Shown here piece after piece: positions 36,765 through 45,237 of a stretch of 64,000 nucleotides of DNA. The stretch lies in NCBI GenBank assembly GCA_009840305.1, contig VXNY01000031.1, positions 62,001-126,000 on the forward strand, written 5' to 3'. The notes beneath the pieces were generated by a model. The model was not told the origin of the DNA, did no database searches, and saw only the letters and a list, made by a program, of their open reading frames with translations. The translations under genes were made by a program, and so were the position numbers. Numbering within the stretch: position 1 is the first letter of the stretch; the number at the start of each line of letters is the position of its first letter. This DNA is from Gammaproteobacteria bacterium. Its GTDB lineage: Bacteria > Pseudomonadota > Gammaproteobacteria > Pseudomonadales > Azotimanducaceae.

Positions 36765-36894
36765 ATCAGTCTCCTAAAATCTACAATGAACATGAGCTTT
36801 CTTCAATATACCATCGTTCGGATGCGACTCATTGATTGTTGATTGCTCCGATTAATCTCAAGTTACGTTCAACTATTTAGTATAAGGCAAAATC

Positions 36895-38658
36895 GTGAAT
36901 TCCATCGCAAATCGCTTCTCTCGCCGCGCATTGACCACATTCTTGGTTTTTGGATCGTTAATGATTTTATCGTTCTTTGCAGGTCTGAATCTATCACCGA
37001 AATGGTTGATTTCGACCACCATTCTTGACGCTCAAATAAATGAAGCAGGTGAACTTTACTACTTGTACAAGAAAGAAGAACAAATTTTTCAACCTGTACC
37101 GACGGATCAATCGGTATTGTTAGCAATGTCTGCAGATTTCTCTGGTGAGCTTGAAGTATTAGAAGAAATTATTGTCGCGGAAAATGACCAAGGTGTCCTT
37201 GAGTATCGACAACTAAGTGCCCAAAAACACTGGGGATTCTGGTCGCTATTACCCGCTTTTTGTGCCGTGTTGTTATGTTGGCTTACACGAGAACCAATTA
37301 CTGCATTACTCGGTGGAATCGTTTCCGGAGCGCTGTTACTCGGTCTTTACGATCTAACCGGCGAAGTACTGATCCCCACCCTCGGAACCACCCAGACCGC
37401 AGGAATCTTGATTTTGTATCTCTGGTTCCTTGGCGGACTGTTGGGAGTCTGGTCCAAATCTGGTGCCGCGCTTGCATTCGCAGAGTGGATGACTCTTCAC
37501 GTTGTCAGGGGACCTCGATCGGCTAAGTTGGTGGCTTGGTTTTTAGGTGTGATTTTCTTTCAAGGTGGTACCGTTAGTACCGTGTTGGTCGGTACGACGG
37601 TGAAACCAATCGCCGATAAAGAACGAATTAGCCACGAAGAACTTGCGTATATCGTAGACTCAACAGCTTCGCCTATCGCGTCTCAACTAGCTTTTAACGC
37701 ATGGCCTGGTTACGTGCAAGTGTTCATATTTGTACCGGGTGTCGCGTTTCTTGCAACAGAAACAGATCGTATTGCTTTTTTCTTTTCAAGCGTACCTTTT
37801 TGCTTCTATGCGATCTTTGCAGTATTAGGTACGTTTTTGCTAAGCATCGAAAAACCACTCTACCTAGGAAAACGCATGAAGAGCGCGATGAACCGTTCTC
37901 GAAGTACGGGTAAGTTAGACAGCGACGACGCGGTTCCTCTCGCCGCACCCGAACTACAAGACACAGTAGTTCCAAAGGGGTACATCCCAAACATGTTCGA
38001 ATTTATTGTTCCATTGATATTGCTAATTGCGATCGCTATCGGAACGTTCATTCACTTTGGCTCACCGAATGTTCAATGGGCTTTTGGCATTGCTTTACTA
38101 GTTGCCGCGGTGACATCTTTAGTTCGAGGTATGACGATTAAGGAACTGATAGATGGAGTCAGCACGGGAATGAAGAGCCTTTTGATTGGATCAGTGATTT
38201 TGTTGCTCGCCATTACCATTGGTGCTGTGAGTTCACAAGCAGGAGGCGGAACTTACTTAGTAGCACTTCTTGGAGACGCATTACCTTGGTTCTTGCTGCC
38301 GGTTTTGCTCCAACTCATGACAATGACAATCGCATTCTCAACCGGGACCAGCTGGGGAACCTATGCAGTAGCGTTTCCATTAGCAATGCCGTTAGCATGG
38401 GCAATAGCAAACGGTCAAGACTTAGCTCATCCGTGGTTCTTTATGACTCTTTGTTTTGCCGCGGTCATGGACGGTAGTGTCTATGGTGATCAGTGCTCTC
38501 CAATATCGGACACTACAGTTCTTAGTTCGATGTGTACTGGATGCGATCTAATGGATCACGTTCGAACACAAATCCCACAAGCTACCTTTGCGGCTATACT
38601 CGCGGCAATCGTGTGGTCGGTACTCGCGTTTTTTGCCGGTGTAGGTTTTGGTGGCTAA
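36895..38658 (+). CDS. NhaC-family Na+/H+ antiporter
   Basis: A 587-residue inner-membrane protein with about 12-13 hydrophobic segments and the NhaC-superfamily core. Core motifs are WGFWSLLPAFCAVLLCWLTREPITALLGGIVSGALLLG, VAWFLGVIFFQGGTVSTVLVGTTVKPIADKERISHEELAYIVDSTASPIA, TIAFSTGTSWGTYAVAFPLAMPLA and VYGDQCSPISDTTVLSSMCTGCDLMDHVRTQIP, the last diagnostic. An N-terminal helix plus about 65 hydrophilic residues (25-105) precede the core as an extra domain that may lie in the periplasm. The start is GTG at 36895 with AAGG upstream. The substrate may be Na+/H+ or an organic-acid exchange; the family also includes malate/lactate antiporters. Confidence 0.9.
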   Translation: MNSIANRFSRRALTTFLVFGSLMILSFFAGLNLSPKWLISTTILDAQINEAGELYYLYKKEEQIFQPVPTDQSVLLAMSADFSGELEVLEEIIVAENDQGVLEYRQLSAQKHWGFWSLLPAFCAVLLCWLTREPITALLGGIVSGALLLGLYDLTGEVLIPTLGTTQTAGILILYLWFLGGLLGVWSKSGAALAFAEWMTLHVVRGPRSAKLVAWFLGVIFFQGGTVSTVLVGTTVKPIADKERISHEELAYIVDSTASPIASQLAFNAWPGYVQVFIFVPGVAFLATETDRIAFFFSSVPFCFYAIFAVLGTFLLSIEKPLYLGKRMKSAMNRSRSTGKLDSDDAVPLAAPELQDTVVPKGYIPNMFEFIVPLILLIAIAIGTFIHFGSPNVQWAFGIALLVAAVTSLVRGMTIKELIDGVSTGMKSLLIGSVILLLAITIGAVSSQAGGGTYLVALLGDALPWFLLPVLLQLMTMTIAFSTGTSWGTYAVAFPLAMPLAWAIANGQDLAHPWFFMTLCFAAVMDGSVYGDQCSPISDTTVLSSMCTGCDLMDHVRTQIPQATFAAILAAIVWSVLAFFAGVGFGG

Positions 38659-38863
38659 CCAACACCCTTTGGGCTGAGAGCTCCAGTTGCAGCCATGTTC
38701 GATTATGGTCGTGGCGGACAAGAAAATAGTTGCGTGTGTCTTGGATCTTCTTTGGTTCAATTCAATACTGGGCGTCACACACTCAGACTCATAGAAAACA
38801 CACACGGTCTATAAGTATGACTCTTTACGGATTAAATACTTCTATGATCAGGTCTCGGCCGTT

Positions 38864-39766
38864 ATGACAGACATTGTGTTATGGGTGTTTTCCGATGGAA
38901 GGAAGGGGCACGAAAAACAAAGTATTGGTCTATTACAAGCTATAAAAAGTCTGATAGAGAACAGTGTCGAAGTACATCGAATTGCAGTTGGTACACCCGT
39001 AAAGAGGTTATCAAAATTGCCAAAACCCTGTCTTGTTCTTGGAGCGGGCAATGCGACGCACTTACCTATGTTGATGACGAAGGTACTCTTTAAAGTACCG
39101 TGCGTGGTACTGATGAAACCCTCTCTTCCGACAATTTTTTTCGATCTCGTTCTCGTACCGCATCATGATGTTTGTTCGAACTTCGGAAACGTACACATGA
39201 CAAGGGGAGCGCTCTGCCCTATTCCCGATGTGTGTCCGAATCCCAAGTACGGCGTGATTTTGCTCGGCGGAACTAGTCGACACTTCCATTGGGACTCGGA
39301 ATCAGTCCTCGACACAGTTTCTAACATCTGCAATGCTTCTCCACACAAACACTGGACCATCTGCGATTCACCGAGAAGCCCGGCTAATTTATTGAGCAGG
39401 CTTGACAATCTATCGAACGTAACCACTCGACAATGGCAAACCACTAGCGAGTCATTTATTACTGATTTGCTTAATTCGAGCTCCGAAACTTGGGTGACCT
39501 GTGATTCCGTTTCTATGCTTTATGAAGCACTCAATACTGGATCGCCCGTGGGTGTCATAGAATTATCGTCTAAGCGGAAGACTAACAAGCTCGCACGCGG
39601 TATCCAAGATCTAGCGAAAAATAACCAAGTGCAATTGTCGAGTGCTGGTTATTCGATAGGAACGGAGCTGTCCGTGCCACCCCCTGGTCAGGAATCGCGG
39701 AGGTGTGCAGAACTTTGCGTAAATCTACTCAAACTGAGAAAGTGTAATAAAATTGTTTCACTGTAA
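38864..39766 (+). CDS. ELM1-family (mitochondrial fission ELM1-like) GT-B fold protein
   Basis: The 300-residue protein begins VLWVFSDGRKGHEKQSIGLLQAI, the hallmark of the ELM1 family, and continues LVLGAGNATHLPMLMTK, CVVLMKPSLPTIFFDLVLVPHHD, ILLGGTSRHFHWD and TCDSVSMLYEALNTGSPVGV. The last is a GT-B glycosyltransferase-like nucleotide-binding region. Bacterial members are uncharacterised and often found near lipid A or envelope genes; a transferase role is plausible but unproven. It runs from the ATG at 38864 and ends 40 bp before the next gene. Confidence 0.82.
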   Translation: MTDIVLWVFSDGRKGHEKQSIGLLQAIKSLIENSVEVHRIAVGTPVKRLSKLPKPCLVLGAGNATHLPMLMTKVLFKVPCVVLMKPSLPTIFFDLVLVPHHDVCSNFGNVHMTRGALCPIPDVCPNPKYGVILLGGTSRHFHWDSESVLDTVSNICNASPHKHWTICDSPRSPANLLSRLDNLSNVTTRQWQTTSESFITDLLNSSSETWVTCDSVSMLYEALNTGSPVGVIELSSKRKTNKLARGIQDLAKNNQVQLSSAGYSIGTELSVPPPGQESRRCAELCVNLLKLRKCNKIVSL

Positions 39767-39806
39767 AGATATACTTTCCAATCTTCTCATCTTAGAGTGC
39801 CTAACT

Positions 39807-40238
39807 ATGATTAACAGAACCCGACTTTCTTACACACTTTGCGGTGCCTTGGTACCCTTTCTCTGTGCTTCGGTGAATGCCGAAGAAGATGTTGCTCACA
39901 GCATGGAGGTGAGCGACAAGATTCTTCTCATGGAAACTATACACGTAACTTCAAATAAGGATATTGCCGATGAAGACGAAAGTTCCGGCGACCCCGAGGT
40001 GGATCAGATTTTGAATTTGGCCGATAGTTTGACTTTGTCGTCTGACGAGTCGACTGACGAATCAGCTTCGGTAGAATCGGACGAAGTGTCCGATCGCAGA
40101 TCGGAAGACGCGAGTGACCAAGCTACTATTGCTGATCAAATGACGGACAAAGTAGATGCATCAGACTCGAGTCCTTCGAAACCACAAAAAACTGAATCCA
40201 AAACAGTTTCTGATAAAAATACGAACGAGAATAAGTAA
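39807..40238 (+). CDS. Small secreted acidic low-complexity protein
   Basis: From the ATG at 39807 the product has 143 residues with a signal peptide (MINRTRLSYTLCGALVPFLCASVNA, residues 1-25). The mature part is strongly acidic, dominated by Asp, Glu and Ser (for example SSDESTDESASVESDEVSD), with a Lys/Ser/Thr-rich end, and is predicted to be disordered. No domain is recognised. Such a composition could bind cations in the periplasm, which would fit the EF-hand genes that follow the tRNAs, but that is speculation. The longer frame from 39753 would lose the signal peptide. Confidence 0.6.
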   Translation: MINRTRLSYTLCGALVPFLCASVNAEEDVAHSMEVSDKILLMETIHVTSNKDIADEDESSGDPEVDQILNLADSLTLSSDESTDESASVESDEVSDRRSEDASDQATIADQMTDKVDASDSSPSKPQKTESKTVSDKNTNENK

Positions 40239-40242
40239 TTAA

Positions 40243-40275
40243 AGAACAGTCGAGCTAGCCAAGTCTGACTGTTCT
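40243..40275 (+). terminator. Hairpin after the acidic protein gene
   Basis: AGAACAGTC (40243-40251) and GACTGTTCT (40267-40275) form a perfect 9-bp stem around a 15-base loop, 4 bases after the stop codon. No T-run follows, so termination is likely but not certain. Confidence 0.45.
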
Positions 40276-40570
40276 CCACTCTCTGCCTGATCGTGAGCAC
40301 TACGTGCTTGCTCGCATGTACTTTTTTCTACGAAGAACACAGCAACATCGTTTGATCAGATGCGAATAGACGCAGCGTTTCGTTTAGGGAGCGAATATTG
40401 TCCCAAATGCCGAGCTGGTGAAGGATCCAAATCACGTTCGAGTAGCACACAAGCATACCTCGTGCTCAGCACATGTCAGTCTGAAGCTAGGAGAAGCTTA
40501 TCGAAAGTTAGGTAAGTTGTGTGTTGCTAAAAAATAAATCGGGATATCGGCACAGTTGCGATATATCGAG

Positions 40571-40604
40571 AAAGAGAGAGACCTAGCCACGAAGCTAGGA
40601 TCTC
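40571..40604 (-). terminator. Rho-independent terminator of the tRNA-Val/tRNA-Asp unit
   Basis: On the minus strand GAGA-T-CCTAGC, loop TTCGTG, GCTAGG-TCTC forms a 10-bp stem with one bulged T, followed by a pyrimidine tail TCTCTTTCTC. It lies about 75 bases downstream of the tRNA-Asp 3' end, as expected for the end of this tRNA transcript. Confidence 0.65.
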
Positions 40605-40680
40605 AATTTAATTCAAACCCTAAGAATCGATTGTAAATACTACGTGTCAGCGCTTCTGTTCGTCCAGAAACAAAGCAAAA

Positions 40681-40758
40681 TGGCGGAGCGGACGGGGCTC
40701 GAACCCGCGACCCCTAGCGTGACAGGCTAGTATTCTAAACCAACTGAACTACCGCTCC
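40681..40758 (-). tRNA. tRNA-Asp (anticodon GTC)
   Basis: The minus strand folds as a cloverleaf: acceptor GGAGCGG pairing with CCGCTCC, anticodon stem CTAGC/GCTAG with loop CTGTCAC giving anticodon GTC, and T-arm GCGGG-TTCGAGC-CCCGT. Discriminator G and an encoded CCA (40681-40683) are present. The D-loop (AGTTGGTTTAGAA) is one T longer than in E. coli tRNA-Asp as I recall it, giving 78 bases with CCA. It follows tRNA-Val by 12 bases on the same transcript. Confidence 0.97.
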
Positions 40759-40770
40759 GAGGACAATCTC

Positions 40771-40847
40771 TGGTGGGTGTTGTAGGGATCGAACCTACGA
40801 CCTATGGCTTGTAAGGCCATCGCTCTCCCGAACTGAGCTAAACACCC
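40771..40847 (-). tRNA. tRNA-Val (anticodon TAC)
   Basis: 77 bases on the minus strand: acceptor GGGTGTT/AACACCC, D-arm GCTC-AGTTCGGGA-GAGC, anticodon stem ATGGC/GCCAT with loop CTTACAA giving TAC, T-arm GTAGG-TTCGATC-CCTAC, discriminator A, encoded CCA (40771-40773). It is the first gene of the Val-Asp pair, a common gammaproteobacterial arrangement. Confidence 0.97.
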
Positions 40848-40863
40848 GTGAAGAAAGAGCACA

Positions 40864-40891
40864 ATTTTAAGTTCGCGCTATTGAGTGTCAA
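40864..40891 (-). promoter_or_regulatory. Promoter of the tRNA-Val/tRNA-Asp unit
   Basis: Reading the minus strand, a perfect -35 TTGACA (40891-40886) is separated by 16 bases from TAAAAT (40869-40864), about 17 bases before the tRNA-Val 5' end. The strong -35 fits a stable-RNA promoter. Confidence 0.75.
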
Positions 40892-41022
40892 GATTCTAGC
40901 TCTTTCCTCACCAGAGATACGTCATTTAGTGTTCGTGTTGATCATCGAATATGCAGGGTAGCAAAGCCATTTACGTATACAAGGATAAAATCTATTCAAC
41001 TTGTGTACTGAGGATTACGCAC

Positions 41023-41694
41023 ATGAAAAAATCTGTGATTTTTGTAGTGTCTCTATTGCTTGTTACGGCTGCTACGTTACAAGCCCAACGCAGTTCGTCC
41101 AACAGTTGGGCGGGTTATAGTCTAAACCAACTTGAAACGTTTTCTAGTAGTGTGTTTGAGTTGCTCGACTCAGACAAGAACGGTTCCATCACATTAGACG
41201 AAATTGATCTCTTGAAAGAAGAACCTGAAGAGCCTTTGAGTGAGGAGGAGTTAGCGCTACAACGAAGACGAATGAACTTGATTAGTAGTTATTTTTGGAC
41301 GGAAGAAGAAATCAATACCTTCGAAGTTGCTGATACAAATGGCGACGGTTCCATGGACCGAGCCGAATACGACAATCTTGAATCTAGCGTCCGGACTCGC
41401 ATCTTAGAACTTGGAATCGAGTCTCTTGACACGGATAAGAACGGTAGTGTTGAAGTGAAGGAATTTAGCGCGCATCTAGAGAGTTTCGAGGAGTGGGACA
41501 ACGATGGTAATGGCACGATTGATCGGGCAGAAATGCGCGAAATTTCTGATCGCAGGTTTCACACTGATATCCGTAGTCGATGGACCGCAGGGGACGATCT
41601 CGGCGGAGAAGCGCGCCGTCGTTTTGTCTTGGAAAGCGAACTGCGCGCTACTGAACGACGACTACCCGCTACTTCAGAACGTAAAAAGGACTGA
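41023..41694 (+). CDS. Secreted EF-hand calcium-binding protein A (four EF-hands)
   Basis: From the ATG at 41023 (GAGG 8 bases upstream) the 223-residue product has a signal peptide (residues 1-20/22, ...AATLQA/Q). Four canonical EF-hand loops follow: DSDKNGSITLDE (49-60), DTNGDGSMDRAE (104-115), DTDKNGSVEVKE (136-147) and DNDGNGTIDRAE (159-170), each with ligands at loop positions 1, 3, 5, 7, 9 and 12. The tail (about 175-223) is rich in Arg and charged. A periplasmic or secreted calcium sensor or buffer is inferred. It is homologous to the first half of the protein at 43028; the earlier in-frame ATG at 40951 would bury the signal peptide. Confidence 0.85.
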   Translation: MKKSVIFVVSLLLVTAATLQAQRSSSNSWAGYSLNQLETFSSSVFELLDSDKNGSITLDEIDLLKEEPEEPLSEEELALQRRRMNLISSYFWTEEEINTFEVADTNGDGSMDRAEYDNLESSVRTRILELGIESLDTDKNGSVEVKEFSAHLESFEEWDNDGNGTIDRAEMREISDRRFHTDIRSRWTAGDDLGGEARRRFVLESELRATERRLPATSERKKD

Positions 41695-41749
41695 CAAGAC
41701 GCAAAATACATGCGGTTAAAACACCGGTCTGAAACAATTAAATTCGAAC

Positions 41750-41785
41750 AAAACTAGTGACTTTCCAACTACTAGTTTTTCCTTT
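41750..41785 (+). terminator. Terminator after EF-hand gene A
   Basis: AAAACTAGT (41750-41758) and ACTAGTTTT (41771-41779) form a perfect 9-bp stem with a 12-base loop, followed by TTCCTTTGTTT. It lies 55 bases after the stop codon and separates gene A from gene B. Confidence 0.6.
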
Positions 41786-41875
41786 GTTTCGCAATACTAA
41801 ATTTCCGATTCTCGCGGGAATCTCAGTGTCTTTGCGTAACAAGTACACAGCACACTCACTACAAGGACTTCCAAA

Positions 41876-42583
41876 ATGAGACTCAAACCCAGTTTTTTCA
41901 TATTCTCAATAACAACTCTCTTACTTGCGTCTATAACTCTAGTGGCACAGGAGAGAGAGAGACCAGCTCCAGCACGCACTGTTGCTGCTGACGGATTTTC
42001 TCCTTGGGCTCTCGCCGACATCGACGAAGTACGAAAAGCATCAAAGGAGACTTTTAAGTTACTTGATGCAAACAACAGCGGTTCGATTACTTTAGATGAG
42101 ATTGACATTCTCGAAGAACTCATCGAGGGAGAGGACAGTCTTCCCGCCGAAGAACTCTCTCAACTTCGCCAACGCTTAAATATAGTTTCACGCACGTTTA
42201 TGCATCTTGAAGAAGAGATAGACCATTTCGAAATTGCTGACACAGATCTCGACGGAACTTTGAGTGAAGCTGAATTTGATCTCCGAGAAACAACAGTACG
42301 TACCCACATACTGCAACTGAATCTTGATTCATTTGACAAAGACAAAAATGGCGGCATTGAAGAGAGTGAATTTACTGCTCATTTAGACAATGCTGAGGAT
42401 CTTGATACCGATGGCGATGGTAGTCTTAGCCGTGCCGAACTGAGAGGAAGCGAAAACCAAAGACTACTGCAGGACATTCGAGTAAGCGCATGGCAAAGGC
42501 AGGTGCGCGCAGAACGTCAGGCGTATGCAGATCGTAAGGCGCGGCAATCCGAGACCGACTCAAGTAGAAAAAAAGAAAACTGA
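41876..42583 (+). CDS. Secreted EF-hand calcium-binding protein B (four EF-hands)
   Basis: A 235-residue precursor with signal peptide (residues 1-24, ...ITLVA/QE). Its four EF-hand loops are DANNSGSITLDE (64-75), DTDLDGTLSEAE (122-133), DKDKNGGIEESE (154-165) and DTDGDGSLSRAE (177-188). The spacing between loops 1 and 2 is longer than in calmodulin and is shared with protein A, so they are paralogues with a common ancestor. The C-terminal tail is rich in Arg, Gln and Lys. The ATG at 41876 follows AAGGA. Hairpins flank the gene on both sides, which suggests independent transcription. Confidence 0.85.
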   Translation: MRLKPSFFIFSITTLLLASITLVAQERERPAPARTVAADGFSPWALADIDEVRKASKETFKLLDANNSGSITLDEIDILEELIEGEDSLPAEELSQLRQRLNIVSRTFMHLEEEIDHFEIADTDLDGTLSEAEFDLRETTVRTHILQLNLDSFDKDKNGGIEESEFTAHLDNAEDLDTDGDGSLSRAELRGSENQRLLQDIRVSAWQRQVRAERQAYADRKARQSETDSSRKKEN

Positions 42584-43027
42584 TAACGAAATCAAATTTA
42601 CACTTTTGCGAAACCGACCACGGTTTGGTGAAGCCATTCCGTGGTCTTTTGTTGCGTTCAATGATTGCCCTAGTTCGTTTAGCAGAGGCAAACACTAATC
42701 AAGCAGAAGCTTATGCAATTGCGCCCAACAAAATAACCCGATACGACCACAGTAACATAGGTTTAAGTTGATTGAACCGGTTGTCATAGTGAGACAATTG
42801 CGAATGGTGCCAAATCAAAAGTCACTAGGTCACTTGAATGGTTGACAGCCTATGGAGAACTTCGAAATGGACAAAATTTCTTACTTGCCAACATTTTGGT
42901 ACAGATCGTGTATTAACGCCATGCTGAACCAGTTGAATCAAAATTCGTATCCACTTCAGGTATACAGTTATCGTATACAATGATTACAAATTCGATCCCC
43001 TTTTTAGTTTAGATTGAGGTTCAGTGA
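42584..43027. other. Intergenic region between EF-hand genes B and C
   Basis: 444 bases. The first 70 hold the terminator of gene B (42616-42650). The remainder shows no credible open frame or tRNA and no clear promoter. Confidence 0.55.
42616..42650 (+). terminator. Rho-independent terminator after EF-hand gene B
   Basis: GACCACGG (42616-42623) pairs perfectly with CCGTGGTC (42639-42646), with a further TGG/CCA pairing inside the loop, followed directly by TTTT. It lies 32 bases past the stop codon. A classic terminator. Confidence 0.8.
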
Positions 43028-44245
43028 ATGAAACTAGCTCCAGTACTTGCGTTAAGCACCCTCATATTCCTATCGACAAACGTGCTGCTCGCTCAACAGA
43101 CATCTGATGAACAATCTCCCGAATTCACATTGAATCAACTTGAAACTGCTATCAACAATGTATTCGAAATGCTTGACGCTGACGAAAACAGATCGATCAC
43201 CATAGATGAGATCGATCTCTTGAGAGAAGAATCCGATGAATCTCTCAACCGGGACGAGCTGATTTCGCGCTCGCGCAGATTGGGACTGATAGGTCACTAT
43301 TTCGGAACAGACGAAGAAATTGATAGATTTGAGGTAGGCGACACTAACGGTGATGGTTCGATGACCCAAGAAGAATTCGACAATCTTCCTGCCAACATTC
43401 GTACTCATAGACTGAAGCTTGGAATGCAAGCGCTTGACACCAATAAGAACGGAAACGTGGAAGCGGATGAGTTTGCTGCGCATCTTGGAGATTTTGACGA
43501 ATGGGACTCCGACGGCGACGGAACACTGAGTCGTAAGGAAATAGCGGAAATTTCAGAATTCCACAGAATACAAGTTGAACTATATAGACCTATGTTTGAG
43601 CGGCGTTCAGTAATTGAGGTAGAGTACTTTTTTGCTGAACAGGAGCGGCGCGCCGCCGCGGCTGAAAAAGACAAGACTCCTAGTCGGAGACTTCCGCCCA
43701 TATTTGCTAGTGGTAGCGCCGCAAACATCGATGAATTGCGAGAGGCATCAAAGAACACCTTTGAATTGTTGGACGCTAATAATAGTGGTTCTATAACACT
43801 AGACGAGATCGATATCGCCAATGAATTGATTGACGGAGAAGAAAAACTTCCACCAGAGAAACTGTCGGAACTACGGCGTCGATCCGAGGTTATTTCTTAC
43901 ACGTTTCTGAATGTTACAGAAAAGATCGATAACTTCGAAGTTGCGGACACAAACCACAATGGAACATTGAGCGAAACCGAGTTCGACCTCCTTTCGACCA
44001 CAGTGCGTACACACATTTTGCAACTCAATCTAGACGAATTCGACCAGGATAATAATGGTAGTATTCAACTGAGTGAATTTTCTTCTCACTTAGACAACAT
44101 TGAAGAATTCGATTCCGACGGAGATGGAGCGATCAGCCCTGAGGAAATGCGGGATGTTGAAGATTTCAGAACAAACATGGACGTACATGTCTATCAATCA
44201 GAAGCGTTCGGTAAAGCAGAAGAAGTGCAGTCTCAAGTTCAGTGA
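43028..44245 (+). CDS. Secreted eight-EF-hand protein C (fusion of types A and B)
   Basis: A 405-residue precursor with signal peptide (residues 1-22, ...LSTNVLLA/QQ). Residues 35-185 follow protein A closely (TLNQLETAINNVFEMLD..., EVGDTNGDGSMTQEE, DTNKNGNVEADE, DSDGDGTLSRKE). Residues 233-395 follow protein B (NIDELREASKNTFELLDANN, EVADTNHNGTLSETE, FDQDNNGSIQLSE, DSDGDGAISPEE). A linker of about 45 residues rich in Arg, Glu and Ala joins them. The first loop has Arg at position 6 (DADENRSITIDE) where Gly is usual. The ATG at 43028 has GAGG 8 bases upstream. See findings for the fusion. Confidence 0.88.
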   Translation: MKLAPVLALSTLIFLSTNVLLAQQTSDEQSPEFTLNQLETAINNVFEMLDADENRSITIDEIDLLREESDESLNRDELISRSRRLGLIGHYFGTDEEIDRFEVGDTNGDGSMTQEEFDNLPANIRTHRLKLGMQALDTNKNGNVEADEFAAHLGDFDEWDSDGDGTLSRKEIAEISEFHRIQVELYRPMFERRSVIEVEYFFAEQERRAAAAEKDKTPSRRLPPIFASGSAANIDELREASKNTFELLDANNSGSITLDEIDIANELIDGEEKLPPEKLSELRRRSEVISYTFLNVTEKIDNFEVADTNHNGTLSETEFDLLSTTVRTHILQLNLDEFDQDNNGSIQLSEFSSHLDNIEEFDSDGDGAISPEEMRDVEDFRTNMDVHVYQSEAFGKAEEVQSQVQ

Positions 44246-44368
44246 CGTGCTAAATATCGTTCCTTTTTCTCGTTACGAAGCAATTCTAAAAGAACTTCAA
44301 CCTAAGCTCTGAGCCATTTCCGAAAGGAGACATTTGTTTCCTTCAAGTGCGCTGATCTAAGTACAGGA

Positions 44369-44400
44369 AATAAATTCGTTCCGTTTTGATCGAATTTATT
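44369..44400. terminator. AT-rich hairpin between convergent genes
   Basis: AATAAATTCG (44369-44378) and CGAATTTATT (44391-44400) form a perfect 10-bp but AT-rich stem with a 12-base loop. The right arm covers the stop codon of the minus-strand membrane gene. It could act in both directions; stability is modest. Confidence 0.4.
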
Positions 44401-45010
44401 CGTTCTCGACCGATAGTGACTCAGAGTTTGTGCCCTCAGATTCTGTACGAGCAAATACCGCTGGTTTTATCGATGTGATCCATTCACCTCGCCATACCCA
44501 AATCCAAGTTCCAATGGCTGTAGGAAGCATCACGATAAAGGACAACGAGGAGTACGTGTCAATAAGGTTGTTCTCTGAAAAAACGAAATGGGTAGCAAGC
44601 GACGAAATGGTGCAAACCAACACGGTGAGCAAAGGGAGTGCCACAATCCGAAATCCTAGACGAACATGTAAGGTAATTATTCCTTCTGGCGAATTTGGTA
44701 ATTCCCCTGGTTTGAGTAGTACTCTAATCATGAATACGACCAAAGCAACGAATGCTGCAATACAGTTCATCAAGGTGCAAGTTTCCATCTGCCAAAGCAA
44801 CAGATCTTCCGTGAACAGAGAGAATATCCACAGAAACGCATCTGCGGCATCAATCGCATCAAATCCAGAGAAAAGAAATGAAACAAAGGATTTGACGACT
44901 ATCAGTACTAAGACACCTAGGGGAAAGATGACAAAGAAAAACGCTCCTAGATGAGCAAAGAGAGTTCGCGCAGTACTTGCGGTACTGAAAGCTTGAATCA
45001 AAGTCATCAT
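44396..45010 (-). CDS. Integral membrane protein of unknown function, paralogue 1
   Basis: The 204-residue protein has about four transmembrane helices: residues 18-48, 88-104, 123-147 and 157-175. Conserved pieces shared with the gene at 45238 are METCTLMNCIAAFVALVVFMIRVLLKPGELPNS, LHVRLGFRIVALPLLTVLVCTISSLA and MLPTAIGTWIWVWRGEWITSI. The Cys-x-x-x-x-Cys motif (ETCTLMNC) is kept in both copies. I recognise no family. The ATG at 45010 is preceded by GGAG. The C-terminal tail is acidic (TESEGTNSESLSVENE). It is convergent with EF-hand gene C. Confidence 0.7.
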   Translation of the reverse strand: MMTLIQAFSTASTARTLFAHLGAFFFVIFPLGVLVLIVVKSFVSFLFSGFDAIDAADAFLWIFSLFTEDLLLWQMETCTLMNCIAAFVALVVFMIRVLLKPGELPNSPEGIITLHVRLGFRIVALPLLTVLVCTISSLATHFVFSENNLIDTYSSLSFIVMLPTAIGTWIWVWRGEWITSIKPAVFARTESEGTNSESLSVENE

Positions 45011-45237
45011 TTAACTCCTGAAAATAAGTCTAACTCTCTAACAATGAGTCCATGCCCTCGAAAACACAAAGAATCCAGTGGGTTTCCCATTTCCAAGTCG
45101 CAATCACGTTAATTTCTTTGATGGATCATGGGCTGGAGTACATGCTCGCTAAATCGACAGTGATATTTGATCCACAGAATCTCACGGAACCGGTCGCCTG
45201 ACTCTGAACAAGTCTGTCTAAAGACCTGAGTGGTAGA

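Larger units (their letters stand above)
40239..40680. other. Intergenic region with two hairpins
   Basis: 442 bases between the acidic protein gene and tRNA-Asp, with no credible open frame. It holds one hairpin directly after the protein gene (40243-40275) and the tRNA terminator on the other strand (40571-40604), both listed separately. Nothing was recognised in between. Confidence 0.6.

Noticed and set aside
40951..41022. Longer start of EF-hand protein A at the ATG at 40951
   Set aside because: It would add 24 residues in front of a complete signal peptide; the ATG at 41023 has a GAGG at good spacing.
44430..44954. Plus-strand open frame of 174 codons opposite the membrane protein at 44396-45010
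   Set aside because: The opposite strand encodes four clear membrane helices conserved in a paralogue; a matching antisense frame of 104 codons exists opposite that paralogue for the same compositional reason.
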